64,000 nt of DNA, taken from NCBI GenBank assembly GCA_047967505.1, contig CM106540.1, one strand, 5' to 3'. Below the pieces are notes generated by a model. It did no database searches. It had not been told where the DNA came from and saw only the letters and a program-made list of their open reading frames with translations. This document shows, one piece after another, positions 31,104 through 43,896 of this stretch. This DNA is from Dipteris shenzhenensis. Lineage: Eukaryota; Polypodiophyta; Polypodiopsida; Gleicheniales. Position 1 is the first letter of the stretch. Every line of letters starts with the position of its first letter. A program made the translations under genes and the position numbers.

Positions 31104-33950
31104 CCCGACTCCTCAACCACTTAGCTCTCTTGCCTTGCCTGCTTGTCTAGCCCACCCTGCCTGGGCCTACAGCAACACCTCACACTAGCAACCTTTCTCG
31201 GGTAATCCAGCATCACCAATAGCACATAAAAGAAATTAACAAATCCCCGCCGTGCCAGAGAAGAAAAGAGACGGCACTACAAGGAGAACAAAATAGCAAG
31301 TCACGCGGGCAAGTCGAAGACCAGGTTCAGCTCGCTTCAATATGTAGCTCGTCGTAATTGGCATCTTATGTTCGACTTCAATTCGTCTTTCACTTTAAGG
31401 TAAAACCTAAGGTTCAATGTTCCCAAAGTTCACAAAGTCCCTAACCCTCCCCACCCCACCCCAGATCCATCAAATGTAAGTACTAATTCGGAATGATCAT
31501 TGGTCTCCCCTTTTCCTTCACTTAGAAACCCCTTGGTAACATGAGGTTTCCCGCTTACACCCCCCCCCTTTTAAAAAAAAGAAACGTTTCTATTTTCCTG
31601 TCACCATCATCACTTCCGTAACTATTAAGATATCACAATTGCTCTAGCTCTAAAGTGGCATGAAAGCTAACTTCATCTAAGGATAACATACTAGTGATTA
31701 TAAATGCATTAAAAATGGCTGAGTACTGCAGATGATGATGATGCGAAAGGCTAGTGGAATGCTCCAACATGGTTGCAGACTGCATACTCTCCCCGAGGCT
31801 CCAAAACTGCTCCCCGAGGTCTCAAACTGTGCCAAACTGTGGCTGGACTGCACGCTGAATATGGACAATTGCTACAGCTGGTAGATCTGTTGTAAGAGAA
31901 AAGGGGCTGCATCTGTGGCAGGAGCTTCATTGTTGCTAAAGTCTGTTGTTGCAGTGAATGCACCTCATAGAAGATGATGGTAGGCTGCTACTGCTATGGG
32001 TATGGCTATTAGAGATGCCAGATCTGAAATGTATGGTGCAGAGGATCCAAAGTGCATAGCTGCAACTGAGATCTGAGCTGAAGAAGGGGAGAATGGGCTA
32101 CAAATTAAAAACTTTGACAAATTCAAGATATGTATATAAATTCAATCATTATGGCAAAAGCCTTCTTGATACCATCTTGGATAGCAATTAACTCCCCCTC
32201 CTAAACTATGTTGCAAGGATACATTTGTGCTGCTTAACAAATCTATTCATGGTCCGTATTCCTCACTATTTAGTATTCATAATCATGTTACGACAGTCAC
32301 ACATTATAAAAAGAATTCTTTCCATCTTCACTAAGTATAAGCAAGAAAATGTAAGTCACTATAATTTGACGAGAAAGTACATCATTTTATTGTGACTTTG
32401 GGTTTTATTTTGTGAACTAGTGACCACTTTGGTTAACAATGGGCCCTATCTCAATTATTTTGTACATTTGTGGGAATATTGGGAGCAAGGTAACATGAGG
32501 TATGAATGTGTGCATTAGATTCAATGAGTGTAGCTGAAAGTGTCACATAAAAAGATACAAAAGAAAAAACTCCAAGATTGTGAAACACCCTGCTAGGATC
32601 TAACCCTAAACACAATCCAAAACATGATTTTGCATGGAAAGTAAACATGCATGCACCCACAGTGCTTGCATGAAGCTTACTTGACAAACAAATCAAGGTG
32701 ATTGCATGACCATGCTGCAAGTCACTGATTCTCCAGCGTTTCACCTTCTAATAGGTCATACTCAGCCCTGGGAAACCCTGTGCACTAGCCACAAATCTAG
32801 CAGGCTGCACCAAAGTGCACATACTCCCAGTTTCTGCATATCACAAAACCCTGGAACACTTTTGTAAGTGTTCCAGGCTGCTTCCTCTGTTGCAAACAAG
32901 CGCAATCAGGCACGCCCAGCCCTTATAGATTCATTTTTTAAAAAGCCTGTCTGTTCCAGCAGCTCCCGTGAGCTGTCTCCTTGCCCAACTAATCATTGCT
33001 AGCTTCAACAGCTTACCAGCCTGTAGAGTTCCTCTGCTCCAATCTCTACCTACTATCTAAACTCGCAAAGACTTCCAACATGCTATCTCTAATTCTATTT
33101 CAGCAAGTTGAACAATCACAAGAAAGCACATCGAAACACAGCATCCACAAATTCTCAACATCAAATCACATAAACAATATCAAGAACAAGAAGATGTAGA
33201 CATTAATACCAAATGAAACAACCCCTCAAGGGGTTCTAGGATGTCCTCTATCTCTGTGCTAACTTGCAAGATCCAGAATCATCAGTATACAGACACAGGG
33301 ACACATATGGTGTTGGCTAGCGCGTCACCACCAAACCGTAGATCCCTCAGGATCACCCCCAAGCTGGAGGTCAAGCAACCTCTGACCGTAGGCCATCCCA
33401 AGTAAGACTACATCTCCCAGCCCCATCTGTGCACAGATGTCCTTAGGGCCTAGACGGGCTCTCAACGTAGCTGGGTATTCTTGGAAGCCAAGAATGCCCC
33501 AAGTGAGATATAGGGTCTCTTAGGTGTCTCAAGCCTAAGAGTCCACAGAGTGTACCAAAGTTACCACCTGTCCTAATTGTCCCCAAGGTTAGGATATGAA
33601 ACCATAGGTCAACCTGAGCTCCATATAACACTAGCCACGTTATGTCCACACGTGGACATGACATTCTCCCTCACCAGGGACCTTAGCATTAAAACCTTTT
33701 GACCATATATATAAAGCACAACACAAATAACTATCAGTCCTCTAGAGGATAATGCTGATTGACTCTTGCAAGGTCATGCTATCTCAACTTGAGCATAACC
33801 TTCCTTCCCTCTTCAGACATCAGTGTCCTCAATGATGAAATCTGGGAATATGCTATGCGCCTGGATCGAGGCAGCATTGTGAGGCAGGCTGCATTGGCCA
33901 AGGATGTGAGACAATGGTGAATAAACTTCAAAATTCGATACCAAGGAGGC
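31104..33950. other. Long stretch without a recognisable gene
   Basis: No frame longer than about 100 codons on either strand carries a motif. 33220-33680 contains short inverted repeats (CCCCTCAAGGGG and TGTCCAC-AC-GTGGACA) and could be an LTR or element end, but no partner copy lies in the window. Confidence 0.4.
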
Positions 33951-34600
33951 ATATGGAAGCTTCAACCTCTACCAATTCTAGACTCACCTTGAGTGGCGAC
34001 CTCAATGGATTTCGTAGAGCAAAAGAGGTTTCAGAATGATGGTACATTGACCTCTACATAGGTTGAGTAAAAAGTGCATTTATTACCAAAATGATTTCAG
34101 TTTGCAAGATTTCCCAAAGCGAATTGTCTCCCATCGCATCTCAAAGTTCAAAAGTCAAAGGCACTATTTTTGAGACAGTTGGCTTTCTCTAAATCGCCTC
34201 ATACAAACCATTGATAGAGAACGCAAATAAGATAACAATAAATACATTACGATCCTACTGATTGGATAATGGGGTTGCGCGACGAACTATTACCATCAAT
34301 GTGGCATGCCCTGAAGGATACAGCTCACGCTTCTACCAAGGGAACTCCATTTGAGTAGTCTATGAAAGGCTGGCCTGTATACTTTCAATGAAGCGATGGG
34401 GATCACGCTATGGATCTCCTTGTCTTAAATATGGACGGTATGTCAAAGCACAAGGCTCAAGCTTGGAGAACGAAATGACAATTAAGAATTCTTCAAAGGC
34501 CAAGTGCTGTAACATATAAATTGAAGTTGCCACCAAATTGAAAAATACATCGAGTGCTCCATGTCAGTAACTTGGCTTGAGTATTATCGGCTGATTCTAT
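33950..34600 (+). pseudogene. Ty3/gypsy integrase remnant
   Basis: Plus-strand fragments typical of chromovirus-like gypsy integrase: QPLPILDSP*VATSMDFVE near 33963-34020, HASTKGTPFE near 34330-34355, and the C-terminal YKLKLPPN*KIHRVLHVSNL near 34515-34580. Stops and shifts throughout. It belongs to a different gypsy lineage from the minus-strand elements 1-3. Confidence 0.7.
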
Positions 34601-35360
34601 CAAGAGAAGCCAAAGTTGGTGTCATAGCTATACGCCGCATTTTAATGTATCATTGTGGAAGACTCAACCTGGACATGGAGCTCCTGTGAGCACTGCATAG
34701 CCCTAGCAATTTCGTCTGTCCAAGACCACTTAGCACGATGACCAAGGACTTCAAGGAACATATTGGATCTCATCCTCGAGGTTAGAGATTACCTCCAATT
34801 GCACAAACTTATCACCTACACCCAATTGTTCCTTTAAATTAGTGACGAGAAATACAAAATAAAGCTTGATGTTTAATCTTCTTTATGATCTCAAACAGAC
34901 CACAACATCAAGAAGACAACTTGTAAAACTTATGAGTGTCCAGCCTTTTGGGAGTTTAAGATGCATCTTCATGCCTTTACATAAAATCATCGGGCTACGT
35001 TGCTTGTTAGGATGATATTGAGAGCTTCGGCATGGAACTTTCAGCATATCTTGCATGATGTGCAGGCAATTTCGAAATGATTTCACATTGACATCTCGTA
35101 GTCCTATGGCAATAACCAGCACTGTAACTCAGCATAGTTTCTAGGAGTTTCTAAAACGGTTGGATGCTCAAGTATGTGTGGGTGTGTGGATCTATATACA
35201 AAGTCTTCATACTGAGTTTACCACCTTACTAGAGAAGATTGTTTCACAAGTATAATAGTTGATTTTGGTGCAAGTGACACCCTGAACAACAAAGAAATGG
35301 CGTACATGGCTATAGACTAGGCATCTCCATAGGCAATGACTCAGTTTGCTTATATGTTTA
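34601..35360. other. No recognisable gene
   Basis: Unassigned, possibly the 3' part of the gypsy remnant to the left. A minus-strand frame at 34883-35122 has no motif I recognise. Confidence 0.35.
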
Positions 35361-35739
35361 TCGTGTTAGCAAACTTGTTGGATGAGAGAGTCTACAATGG
35401 ATTGCATTGCATGGTTGTGAGGATGAGTATTGCAACAAGAAGGTGTCACGCATTGTGAAAGCACAACAGGTGTCTTCTGTTGTATTGGGTGCTTCATTCT
35501 GGTATAGGAAGCAAGAGTCATTATGAAGATATGTGCGCCTATTTTGAAGATCCTTTGTTTGGTTGATAGGGAAGGGGCTTGAATGATCGAATGGTGGAGA
35601 AGATACAAAATATGGACGCATAGGTGAAAAGTTGGGAGATGTATACCTTTTGAAGAATATATTCGTCCAAAGTAAGATGTTTGTTTTGAATTTTGCTGAC
35701 TCTAGGAGAAACAAATTAAAAGAATAGAAGTTAATAGAT

Positions 35740-37600
35740 TTATAAATGAGCATGAGAAGAATGTGCTCCTTAGACTTCGTTCGGCACTCCTCTACTGTGT
35801 TTATGGCCGTTTGCCCTATGTCTTGGGTGGCAACCATCATTGTATGGCTGTCGTGCACGGAGAGCTGTGCTTGGAGGAGAGTTGCTGAGAGTTGTGAGGC
35901 CTATTCTTGCATCCTTTGTAGAATTGTTTGTAAGCTACGCCATTGCTTCGAATAAGTTTTGCTCCATCTAGTCGGCACGAGAGAGATGCTTGGCTGACAT
36001 GTGGCTGTAGCCACTTGGTGCCCAATAGTGGGGCGTGTTGCAAACTTGTAGAGACGTTGTGAGGCTTGCCCGTGGAGAGGAGGAGGTGCCAGTGATGAAG
36101 GAAGTGGTCTCTTGAGGATGGGCCTTTATTGAGGCTGAGATCTGCGGCACAGCGGGAGTTGTCGGCGTGGCTTTGGCTCTAGGGTGGAGGCCAATGGTGA
36201 CCGTTTAGTCACCTGGTAGGTCCTCGATTAAGATGGGCTCTTGTTGAACCCTTTCGCCCTTGTCCTGAGGATCCGCTCATTGGAGACGTAGTTGATGACT
36301 TAGGAATTCCTGCATCTGTCGATCCTCGTGTTGTGCGAGCAACTGACTTGGGTCCAGTAGCGCAAGACGGCCGGCCGGAGTGGCACTGAGCTCTGTTCTC
36401 GCTCGCTTGGGCTTGACCTCTGCTTCTTCATGCTCTGTATGTGCCGGTCTTGTGGTGGCTTTTTGGCCAACCTGTAGCCAATAGGTGGATGCTGCTACCG
36501 TATGAGGTAAAGAATTGGCATGTAGAGCATTGGGTTGCCGATGACCTCCCTGTGTGTTTTGAGGTCATCCCTCATTTGATTGCAGAAATAATCTACCCAA
36601 TTCGTGGTGGTGTGCCTTACTTGTGTCAACCACCACCATTGCAGGGCCCTTGCCAGTCTTTCCACCTTTGGCTTGATAATTTCCATGAATTGGATGCGCC
36701 CTTTGCTTTTCTTGTGGTCGTAGTGGCAGACTTTGCTAGCCTCCATCTTCTTCTTCATTGCATACTTGTCATTGATGACCTGCAGGCCTAGGGCAGCTCG
36801 TACTACGTCTTGATTGAGGTGGTAGTAGTGGGGAGTGCCCATTGCATCTCGCAGGACGCCCACATTGGTATTGTAGTTGTAGGCCTAGAGGAACTCTCCC
36901 AAGAGCCTCATGTCCAAGTGGCATGGGGAAGGCAGTCTGCCACTTTGCTCAGGATTGCAACTGTTAGTGCTTCTTGCACCGTTGGCTCCCTTAGTGCCAC
37001 ATAAGTTGTTGTTGTGTGGTAGTGGAGGGTGTAATCATGACCCTCATAGGTGAAGTGGGACAAAGATGATGGATTCAAAAGTAATGCTGAAGCAAGAATT
37101 TTCAGTCAGAAGATGGCAGAGAACCATTTTCTAATAGGGGAGTGAATGGCGCATGCATCTAATTCTTAGAGCCAGGCCTCCCCGAGCAAGTTGTGAGCGC
37201 ATGACTTTGTATTCTCCTTCTGTCGGAGCCGGGGTGCACTTTCTTGATGTCCTTGAGGGGGGTGTGCCTGCTGTTATCGGACCCTCTTGGGTGGCTTGTC
37301 ATGTAGACACTTCCTCCTCCCCTTGCAAATCCTCGATTGGGAATTCGAAGGACATGCGGATTGTGGCCGAGGGCGTGCTTTGTGAGTTGGAGGGACCAAT
37401 GGCCTGTGGAATAGAAGGTCGGGGGTGGAATCCCAGCTTCATCTCGAATTCAAAGAATTCATTTTTTGGATCCATGGGGAAAAATGAGGGTAATCGAGTG
37501 ACGAGGGAATCGGTGGAAGAGGAAGAGTTGGAGGACATAAACTGATTGTGCTGGATGGCTGTGTCATAGAAGGTAGGGGGCTGTGACAATCCTGATAAAA
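35740..37600 (-). pseudogene. Extra reading frame downstream of gypsy 3 pol
   Basis: Minus-strand frames downstream of integrase. The first begins at 37589 (MSQPPTFYDTAIQHNQFMSS, then DPKNEFFEFEMKLGFHPRPS, with the acidic stretch EDLQGEEEV). After shifts come LSHFTYEGHDYTLHYH, then 36495-36800 (ALGLQVINDKYAMKKKMEAS, KVERLARALQ, NWVDYFCNQMRDDLKTHREV), and a Gln/Ala-rich coiled-coil tail near 35760-36000. Function unknown. The order (Ser/Pro-rich start, globular middle, coiled-coil end) parallels the frame after gypsy 2. Confidence 0.45.
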
Positions 37601-37623
37601 TTTTGGTAGAGTCTAGGGGAGAT

Positions 37624-37870
37624 TGCTATGGCAACGACCCGATGGGATAGGGCTCCTTTATATAGATTTTTGTATCCCCACAGTCGGCGGGATCTTCAGA
37701 TGGTGACGATAGAAGGGATATGGGGATGGCAACGGTTGGCAGGATCTTCCGATGGCGATGGTCAGCGTGATATGTGGATGGCGACGGTTGGCAGGATCTT
37801 TGGATGGCAACGATTGGCAAGATCTTTGGATGGCAACGGTTAGCGGGATAGCGCTATAGCAACGACCCCT
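37624..37870. repeat. Short tandem repeat GGATGGCAACGGTTGGCAGGA
   Basis: Five or six imperfect units of about 30 bp built on GATGGCAACGGTTGGCAGGA and TCTTTGGATGGC. Both edges carry GCTATGGCAACGACCC / GCTATAGCAACGACCC followed by GATGGGATA, a direct repeat flanking the array. Confidence 0.8.
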
Positions 37871-38099
37871 CGATGGGATACTGTTTGAGAAGAGTAGAGA
37901 AAGGAAAAGAGAGGAAAAGTGGGAAGGAGTGGGAAGGTGGGAGGGAGGAAGGAACGGGTGGGGTGTACCGGTGAGGAGTGAGACGAATTGTGAGGTTAGC
38001 ATGCAAGATTACAAAAAAATGCAAAAGGGACGAACTGACCCTAATCACCTAGTTTTGATTGTGGATGTGTGTGTGTAGGTGTAAGGCAGTGACTTGTGG

Positions 38100-40250
38100 G
38101 CTACGGGTAATATGCCTACCATACTGACTCACTTAGACCTGGACTTGAAGATCATGAGGAATGTAGTGTAGACAGACGCTGTGCTACCGCATAGTGTGTT
38201 AAAAGCCATGTAGAGCATCTGTCCAGCTTGTGTTTGTGTCAAGCCTTCTCCACCTAGAGAGAGTAGGCTGCATGCAACCTTGTCTAATCTAACCTTTCAA
38301 GGTCAACTAGCCGTTCTACCAATGCATTCTCTGTAAGCCTTTCCTTGACGAGTAAGATAGAGGCTAGGCACTACATACTCCATCGGCATCACCGCCTCCA
38401 CCCCAAAGGCTAGGCTGAAGGGGTACAATGCGTGGTACAAGTTATGATCTTACAATAGGTTTTATTGGAGCTCTCAGCCAAGCCATTCACCCTAGGATAG
38501 TATGGCATTGACTTCCTATGTATGATCATGAATTCACTAGTCGGAATTTCTATCGTTTCGTTGAGGAAATGAGTTCCTCGGTCGCTGACAAACTCTAAGG
38601 GACATCCGAACCGTGTGATAGCTTGTTCATATAAGAATTTGGTGGTGGATATCACATCTGCCTTCACAGTGGATCTCCCTTCTACCCACTTGGTGAAGTA
38701 ATCTGTGGCCAAGATGATGTATCTGGCCCCGGTTCCTTTCGCTGCTGGACTTATGGGTCTAATAAAATCGATGCCCCATATCTTGAAGGGCTGATTAGTT
38801 AAGATTCCGACTAAGGGAATCATGTCCACCTTGTGTGGGATTTGCACACACTGGTAGGGGTCACACTGCTTGATGAATTCGGCTGCGTCTCCAAAGAGAG
38901 TCGACCACAAAATGCCAGCTTGGAGCACCTTACGTGCTATAACATCAGCAACAAAATGCCCTCCTACAATTCTCGAGTGGGCTTCCTCGAAGCACATCAA
39001 TGTGTTTGTGCTCACACACACATCTTCGCAAGATGCCATCCTTGCCCATGCGGTATAGTTGGACTGCAATTAGCTGATATCATGCTGCGTCCTTAATGAG
39101 TTTGTGGGCTCTATCTTTCTTAAGAGCTTGGCCAAGGGGTAGGTTGCTAGCTAGGTAGTGACTGATCTCAGCATCCCATTCAGGTATGATGTCGATGAAG
39201 AAGAGGGAAGCGTCAAGGAGGTCTCGACTCCCTTTGGGATTCCCCATTTGGGATTCTCGATAGGTGGTCGACTAGGACATGGGTTTTCCCCTTATGTACA
39301 ACGAATGTGAAGTGGAACTCCAAAGGATTAGCATCCACCTGGTGATGCGTCATGCATGGCTTGTTGACCAGTATAACATCGCTTGGTGGTCCACGAAGAA
39401 GACGAACTTGTTAGCTAACAAGTAGTGCCTAAACTTCTTGACTGCATAGACCATGGCCAGACCTTCCCTCTCGGTTGTTGTGTAGTTAACCTCAGCGTCA
39501 TTTAGCTGGCAGCTCACAAAGTACACTGGGTAGTCCAGGTTATGTTCCCCTGGTTGGGCTAGCACACACCCGATAGTAAAGTTGGAAGCATCAATATGGA
39601 CGTGGAATATTAGATCCCAGTCGGGTGCTCTCAACACCGGTGCGGTGGCTAGGGTTAGTTTGAGGGTTTTGAAGGATTTCTGGCATTCCTCAGTCCACTC
39701 AAAGGATACTAATAGTTTGTATAATGGGCGGGCTATGTTTGCGTAGAACAAGAAGAACCTTCTGTAGTAGCCCGTGTGGCCTAGTAAATTGTTGGACTCC
39801 CTTGGCTTTGGTGGGGGGTGGTAATTCCAAGATGAGTTTGATTTTGTTGTGGTCCATAGAGGTTCCATTTTGGGACACTATGTGACTGAGAATTACACAT
39901 TGTTTGACCCAGAATTGGCACTTAAGATTCAGGGATATGCGGTACAAGCGGCACTTCTCCAAGACAAGTTTGAGGTATTTTAGGTGATCATCCCACGTCG
40001 AGTTCACGCATGTCATCCAATAAGACTTCTACAAAGTCTCTGAGGTACTCTTTGAATACCGTGATCATCATCTGTTGGAAGGTGGCAGGCGCATTGGTCA
40101 ACCCGAATATCATTACTCTAGCCGCATACACACCCCACTCGATTGCAAAGGCTATTTTATGTTGATCCTGTGGGGCGATAGACACTTGGTTGTAACCAAA
40201 AAATCCGTCTAAGAAGCTAGAGATCCAACATGATAGGCCCAGGAGCACAT
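38100..40250 (-). pseudogene. Ty3/gypsy element 3 pol (RT, RNase H, integrase)
   Basis: Minus-strand order: RT with SSFLDGFFGYNQVSIAPQDQ, HKIAFAIEWGVYAARVMIFG, LTNAPATFQQMMITVFKEYL and VLLDDM; then YYRRFFLFYANIARPLYKLL; RNase H FHVHIDASNFTIGCVLAQPG, EVNYTTTEREGLAMVYAVKK; integrase with HSRIVGGHFVADVIARKVLQ, FKIWGIDFIRPISPAAKG, YIILATDYFTKWVEG, SDRGTHFLNETIEIPTSEFM and KSMPYYPRVNGLAESSNKT. Frames are long but interrupted. The RT start and gag are missing beyond 40250. Same general lineage as elements 1 and 2, but clearly diverged. Confidence 0.88.
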
Positions 40251-40870
40251 GGGGCCATACTCAATTGTCATAAAGTTCAAATATGTAAAGCTTAGTGAAT
40301 AGAGAAGGAACAATATGAAACCATTCTCCTTTGTTCTCTTCCTAACAATAGAAATTTGCTCCACAATCTCAAATCTTGTCAAGTGATATTATGAATGTAT
40401 TCAAGATCTTCAAAGCATAGCATGCATTAGTGAAACTCATGATTGATGAACCAATACTGATATAAAGTGTTATGCCATGTGCATCATATATTTCTAATAC
40501 ATCAATCTTGAAAAACAAACTTTCAACATTGCTCGCTATGCCATCCAAGTATTATAATCCACCTTGTCTCTTAGCTTTGATGATGACCCTATCGATCAAC
40601 TAAGAATCCAATACTTTTGCATCCTTGATGCGATGGTTGGGCATGACTTCAGAACACAATGGGTTATCTAACTTGATCCTACGAGTAACATGACCCGTTA
40701 GAGACCTGCTCCATTGGGTCTCAAACTTGGGATCATAGGTTGCCTTTAATTTCACACAATAAGAAATTAGGCTTTTTAATGAATCTCAACCTTTTCAAAA
40801 TTTTAAGAAACTTTTAATTGAATCTTGACTAAGAGCATTTAGTTGGGAAAAACCATATTTGTAGCATTGC

Positions 40871-40926
<56 letters not shown>

Positions 40927-41655
40927 ACCTCTCTTCACCCCTTGTGAAAGTGACTCCTATAAATTTTACAAGCCTTAACATTTGTATGCCTTTTAATACA
41001 TTTTCTCTCGTCGTATCACATCTTGATGCAGTAAAACAATTGTTCAAGTCCTCTCCTTCTTGCATTTTCCAAAGAGCTCCCTCCCCCCACTCCATCTTTT
41101 GCCCACATACACTAGTGCATCGATTAATTGCACTGTAGTAATGTTCTCTACCTTTGCAACATCATTTTCTTGCCAATTCTTGGATGCACTAGTATCAGGT
41201 AGAGCTCTTGGTTCCTCCCTGGGTGTTGGGTATTGGGTCTCCATCCAATGCAGCAATCCTTAACACCCCACTTTAAAGGACTAATAGAGGAGGGGATGTC
41301 ATTACTTCTTGGCAACTCAAGCTCCTTAGCTATCCTCAACTCTTCTAGGTGGACCTAGAAGTGATGCTTTGACATGAATATGCTCAATTTTTGACCCATA
41401 AAGAAGCCCTTAGCGCAACATTACCCCTTGCTTTTACAAACTTCAAAATTGCACCAAAAATATATCTAACAAAACTGCACCAAAAATAAGAGCCAAGACC
41501 TAGCTTGACCGCTTCACGAGACGAACATATTTCTAGCAATAATGGCAACCCCCTACCTCCAGTTGGGTGTATGCTTCCGCTAGAGCCAACCACTTCTTAA
41601 TATTGCTTCCCCCTCCCTTCCCTCACCCCGTGCCTAAAATGGCTACAATATGCTC

Positions 41656-41697
<42 letters not shown>

Positions 41698-41905
41698 CTC
41701 CTATGTCTCTCTCATTGTGCACAAAATAATAGATAGTCCCGTGCTCTTTCTTGTCACGATACATAGTGTAAGAAGATTTGCACTTTATACATTCAGCATG
41801 CTATCTTGCTACAGAGACTCATGAATCCATGTGCATTTTTTATCGTAATTCTATATAACTTCTTTGTTCCACTTCCCCCACTTGGGCTCCTTGCAAGAGA
41901 TTGAT
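40251..41905. other. No recognisable gene; two CT microsatellites
   Basis: Contains (CT)n at about 40873-40919 and 41661-41693. No motif-bearing frame on either strand. Confidence 0.5.
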
Positions 41906-41910
41906 GTTGC

Positions 41911-42177
41911 TGTTAGAACATGAAGTCAAGTTGAGTGTTCTAGTGTGTACTAGGAACTAGTATTTGTGTGAGAGTGCCACGTGTCATATTGGGAATTATC
42001 CCATATACACTAGGTACTTTTGTTTGTGTGTGCACTCTATAAGAGTGTTGTACTTCCTTGTGTCAAATCAGAGGAGTCAACATCTACATCAAGCTTTCCA
42101 TCATGTGAGTACTTTGGTTATCTTTGCTTTGCTCTAGCATTTTCATTATGTCTTTACATTCCATTCTTGCACCTTCA
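41911..42177 (+). repeat. 5' LTR of element D
   Basis: TGTTAGAACATGAAG to CTTGCACCTTCA, 267 bp. A TATA-like CTCTATAAGAG lies near 42030-42041, a plausible promoter for the element's transcript. Confidence 0.95.
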
Positions 42178-42179
42178 TG

Positions 42180-42192
42180 TGGTATCAGAGCC
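42180..42192 (+). promoter_or_regulatory. Primer-binding site of element D
   Basis: TGGTATCAGAGCC, two bases after the LTR end, complementary to initiator Met tRNA as in elements A, B and C. Confidence 0.93.
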
Positions 42193-42751
42193 AGCTCCCC
42201 TTCCTCCTTGCCTTCCAAGGAATTGAGTTGAGAGAGGCCAGAAAGAGAAGCTTCTCTCTCTCTCTCTCCTTGGAAGGCTTCCCTTCGCGTACCCCTTCAT
42301 GTGGAGCTGGAGCTTCCCTGTGGTCTTCATCAACATGTAGCTGCCCACGATTTCCCTCTTCATTTGCCATCTTCTCCTCCAAATCTGGCCGCTCCCCTCG
42401 TGTTTGCTGCCCGCCACCTCTTCTCACTTACCTCGCCATTCTCTTGCTGCTACCTGCCACCTCTTCTCACTTACCTTGCCATTCTCTTGCTGCTGCCCGC
42501 CTCTACATCAGGCTGCCACTACCCTACTGCTGCCCGCCTCTACATCATGTCGCTCCTATTTGTCCCTGATGCTGCTCAAAATCTGCGCCAAGTTCTGTCC
42601 CATCCTTCAGCAACTGTCTAGTGGTTACTTCATTCTTCATCGCCATCATTTGTTGCTGCAGTTCTGCCCCGTCATTTGTTTCCAATTCAGCACACCAACT
42701 GTTGCTGAATTCTGAGTAAAAGTGCGCCCCATTCTCCTGCATCTTCCCATG

Positions 42752-43540
42752 AATACTCACGTTGCCATTGAAAAGTTCAGTGGCCAAGGATTCCACACCT
42801 GGCAAATGAAGATCAAGTTCCACTTGATGAAGTACAATCTGTGGAATCTGGTCAAGGGAACTTCTTCATCAAAAGAGAGGGAAAAGGAACCTCAACGTCT
42901 CGAGCAAGCATTCACAATCATTGCATTGGGTCTTGGAGACAATTATCTGCATCACATTGCCAATCTTGAAGATCCTGCTGAAGCTTGGTCTGTGCTTGAC
43001 CACTTACTTGGTGCAAGTAGCAAGCATTCTAAGCTGTCACTCAAGATTGAGTTCTTTGAGTTAGAGCTGACATCGGGAGCACCTCTTGATGCTCACATCA
43101 ACAAAATGAGAAGTCTCATGAACCAGTTGGCTTCGGTTGATTCACTGGTGACAGAAGATGATTCTATGGCAGTGCTTCTCAAAAGCATGCCAAAAGAATA
43201 CGACAACCTGGTAGCCACGCTGAAATATGGTCCTAATCCTTCATTTGAAGGAATCATAAGTGCATTGCAGGAAGAGGAAAGGAAGAAAGAGAAACAGAAG
43301 GATGAGGGAGAACTAGCTTTGGCAACCAAGTTCAAAAGGATGAATTTTAAAGCTTGTAAACATTGTGGCAAAAACAATCATGATGAGAAAGATTGCTTTC
43401 GCATCAAGCCATGTGGGATTTGTGGCAAGAATGGCCACTCTGAAAGTAACTGTTTCTCAAAGAAAAATTCAGCAAATATGGTGGAGGACACAAGTGATGG
43501 AAAAGCATATATGGTAGATGATAAAGATTTTTGTTTCTAG
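42752..43540 (+). CDS. Gag polyprotein of element D, intact
   Basis: About 262 codons from ATG 42752 (MNTHVAIEKFSGQGFHTWQM); the frame is also open from 42722, but the shorter start aligns with B and C. UBN2-like Gag region: KFHLMKYNLWNLVKG, LGDNYLHHIANLEDPAEAW, GASSKHSKLSLKIEFFELEL, MRSLMNQLASVDSLVTEDD, MAVLLKSMPKEYDNLVATLK, IISALQEEERKKE. Two intact CCHC knuckles are adjacent (CKHCGKNNHDEKDC and CGICGKNGHSESNC), unlike B and C, each of which has lost one. It should form nucleocapsid-like particles; polymerase must come from another element. Confidence 0.93.
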   Translation, partial: NTHVAIEKFSGQGFHTWQMKIKFHLMKYNLWNLVKGTSSSKEREKEPQRLEQAFTIIALGLGDNYLHHIANLEDPAEAWSVLDHLLGASSKHSKLSLKIEFFELELTSGAPLDAHINKMRSLMNQLASVDSLVTEDDSMAVLLKSMPKEYDNLVATLKYGPNPSFEGIISALQEEERKKEKQKDEGELALATKFKRMNFKACKHCGKNNHDEKDCFRIKPCGICGKNGHSESNCFSKKNSANMVEDTSDGKAYMVDDKDFCF

Positions 43541-43896
43541 GGTTCCTTGCCTGAATCATGTTTCCAAAAAGGATTTTGTAAACCTGTTGCAACCGCTATG
43601 AGTATGCAAAGGTATCTTGTCTTAATCTGTTTGACCTCTTAGAGGTATTTATTATGTTTTGTGTGTTTATCCTCGTATATCCCATATTATGTACCTACCC
43701 AAGGATGTCCAACTTGCATGAGAGACTAGAGCCGTGGATTTATCCTTGACCAGAGACCCTGGCATGAGAGACCATGAGCCTATGATTTATCCTTGCAGTA
43801 TGAGGCATTTCCTTGAGGGGGGATTTGTTGGGAATATCAAGGAACTGCATTTTTTTATGGACTCATGCTATCACTCACCTTTCCTTCATGGGGGGG
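43541..43896 (+). other. 3' UTR of element D with vestigial PPT/LTR start
   Basis: Homologous to the B and C 3' UTR (AGAGACTAGAGCC, TTTATCCTTGACCA, TGAGGCATT). At 43811-43842 it carries CCTTGAGGGGGGAT then TGTTGGGAATATCAAGG, the B/C polypurine tract and LTR start. About 54 bp later comes CATGGGGGG, the polypurine tract now in use, just before the 3' LTR. Confidence 0.88.

Noticed and set aside
33220-33680. LTR of another retrotransposon
   Set aside because: Short inverted repeats are present, but there is no partner copy, PBS or PPT in the window.
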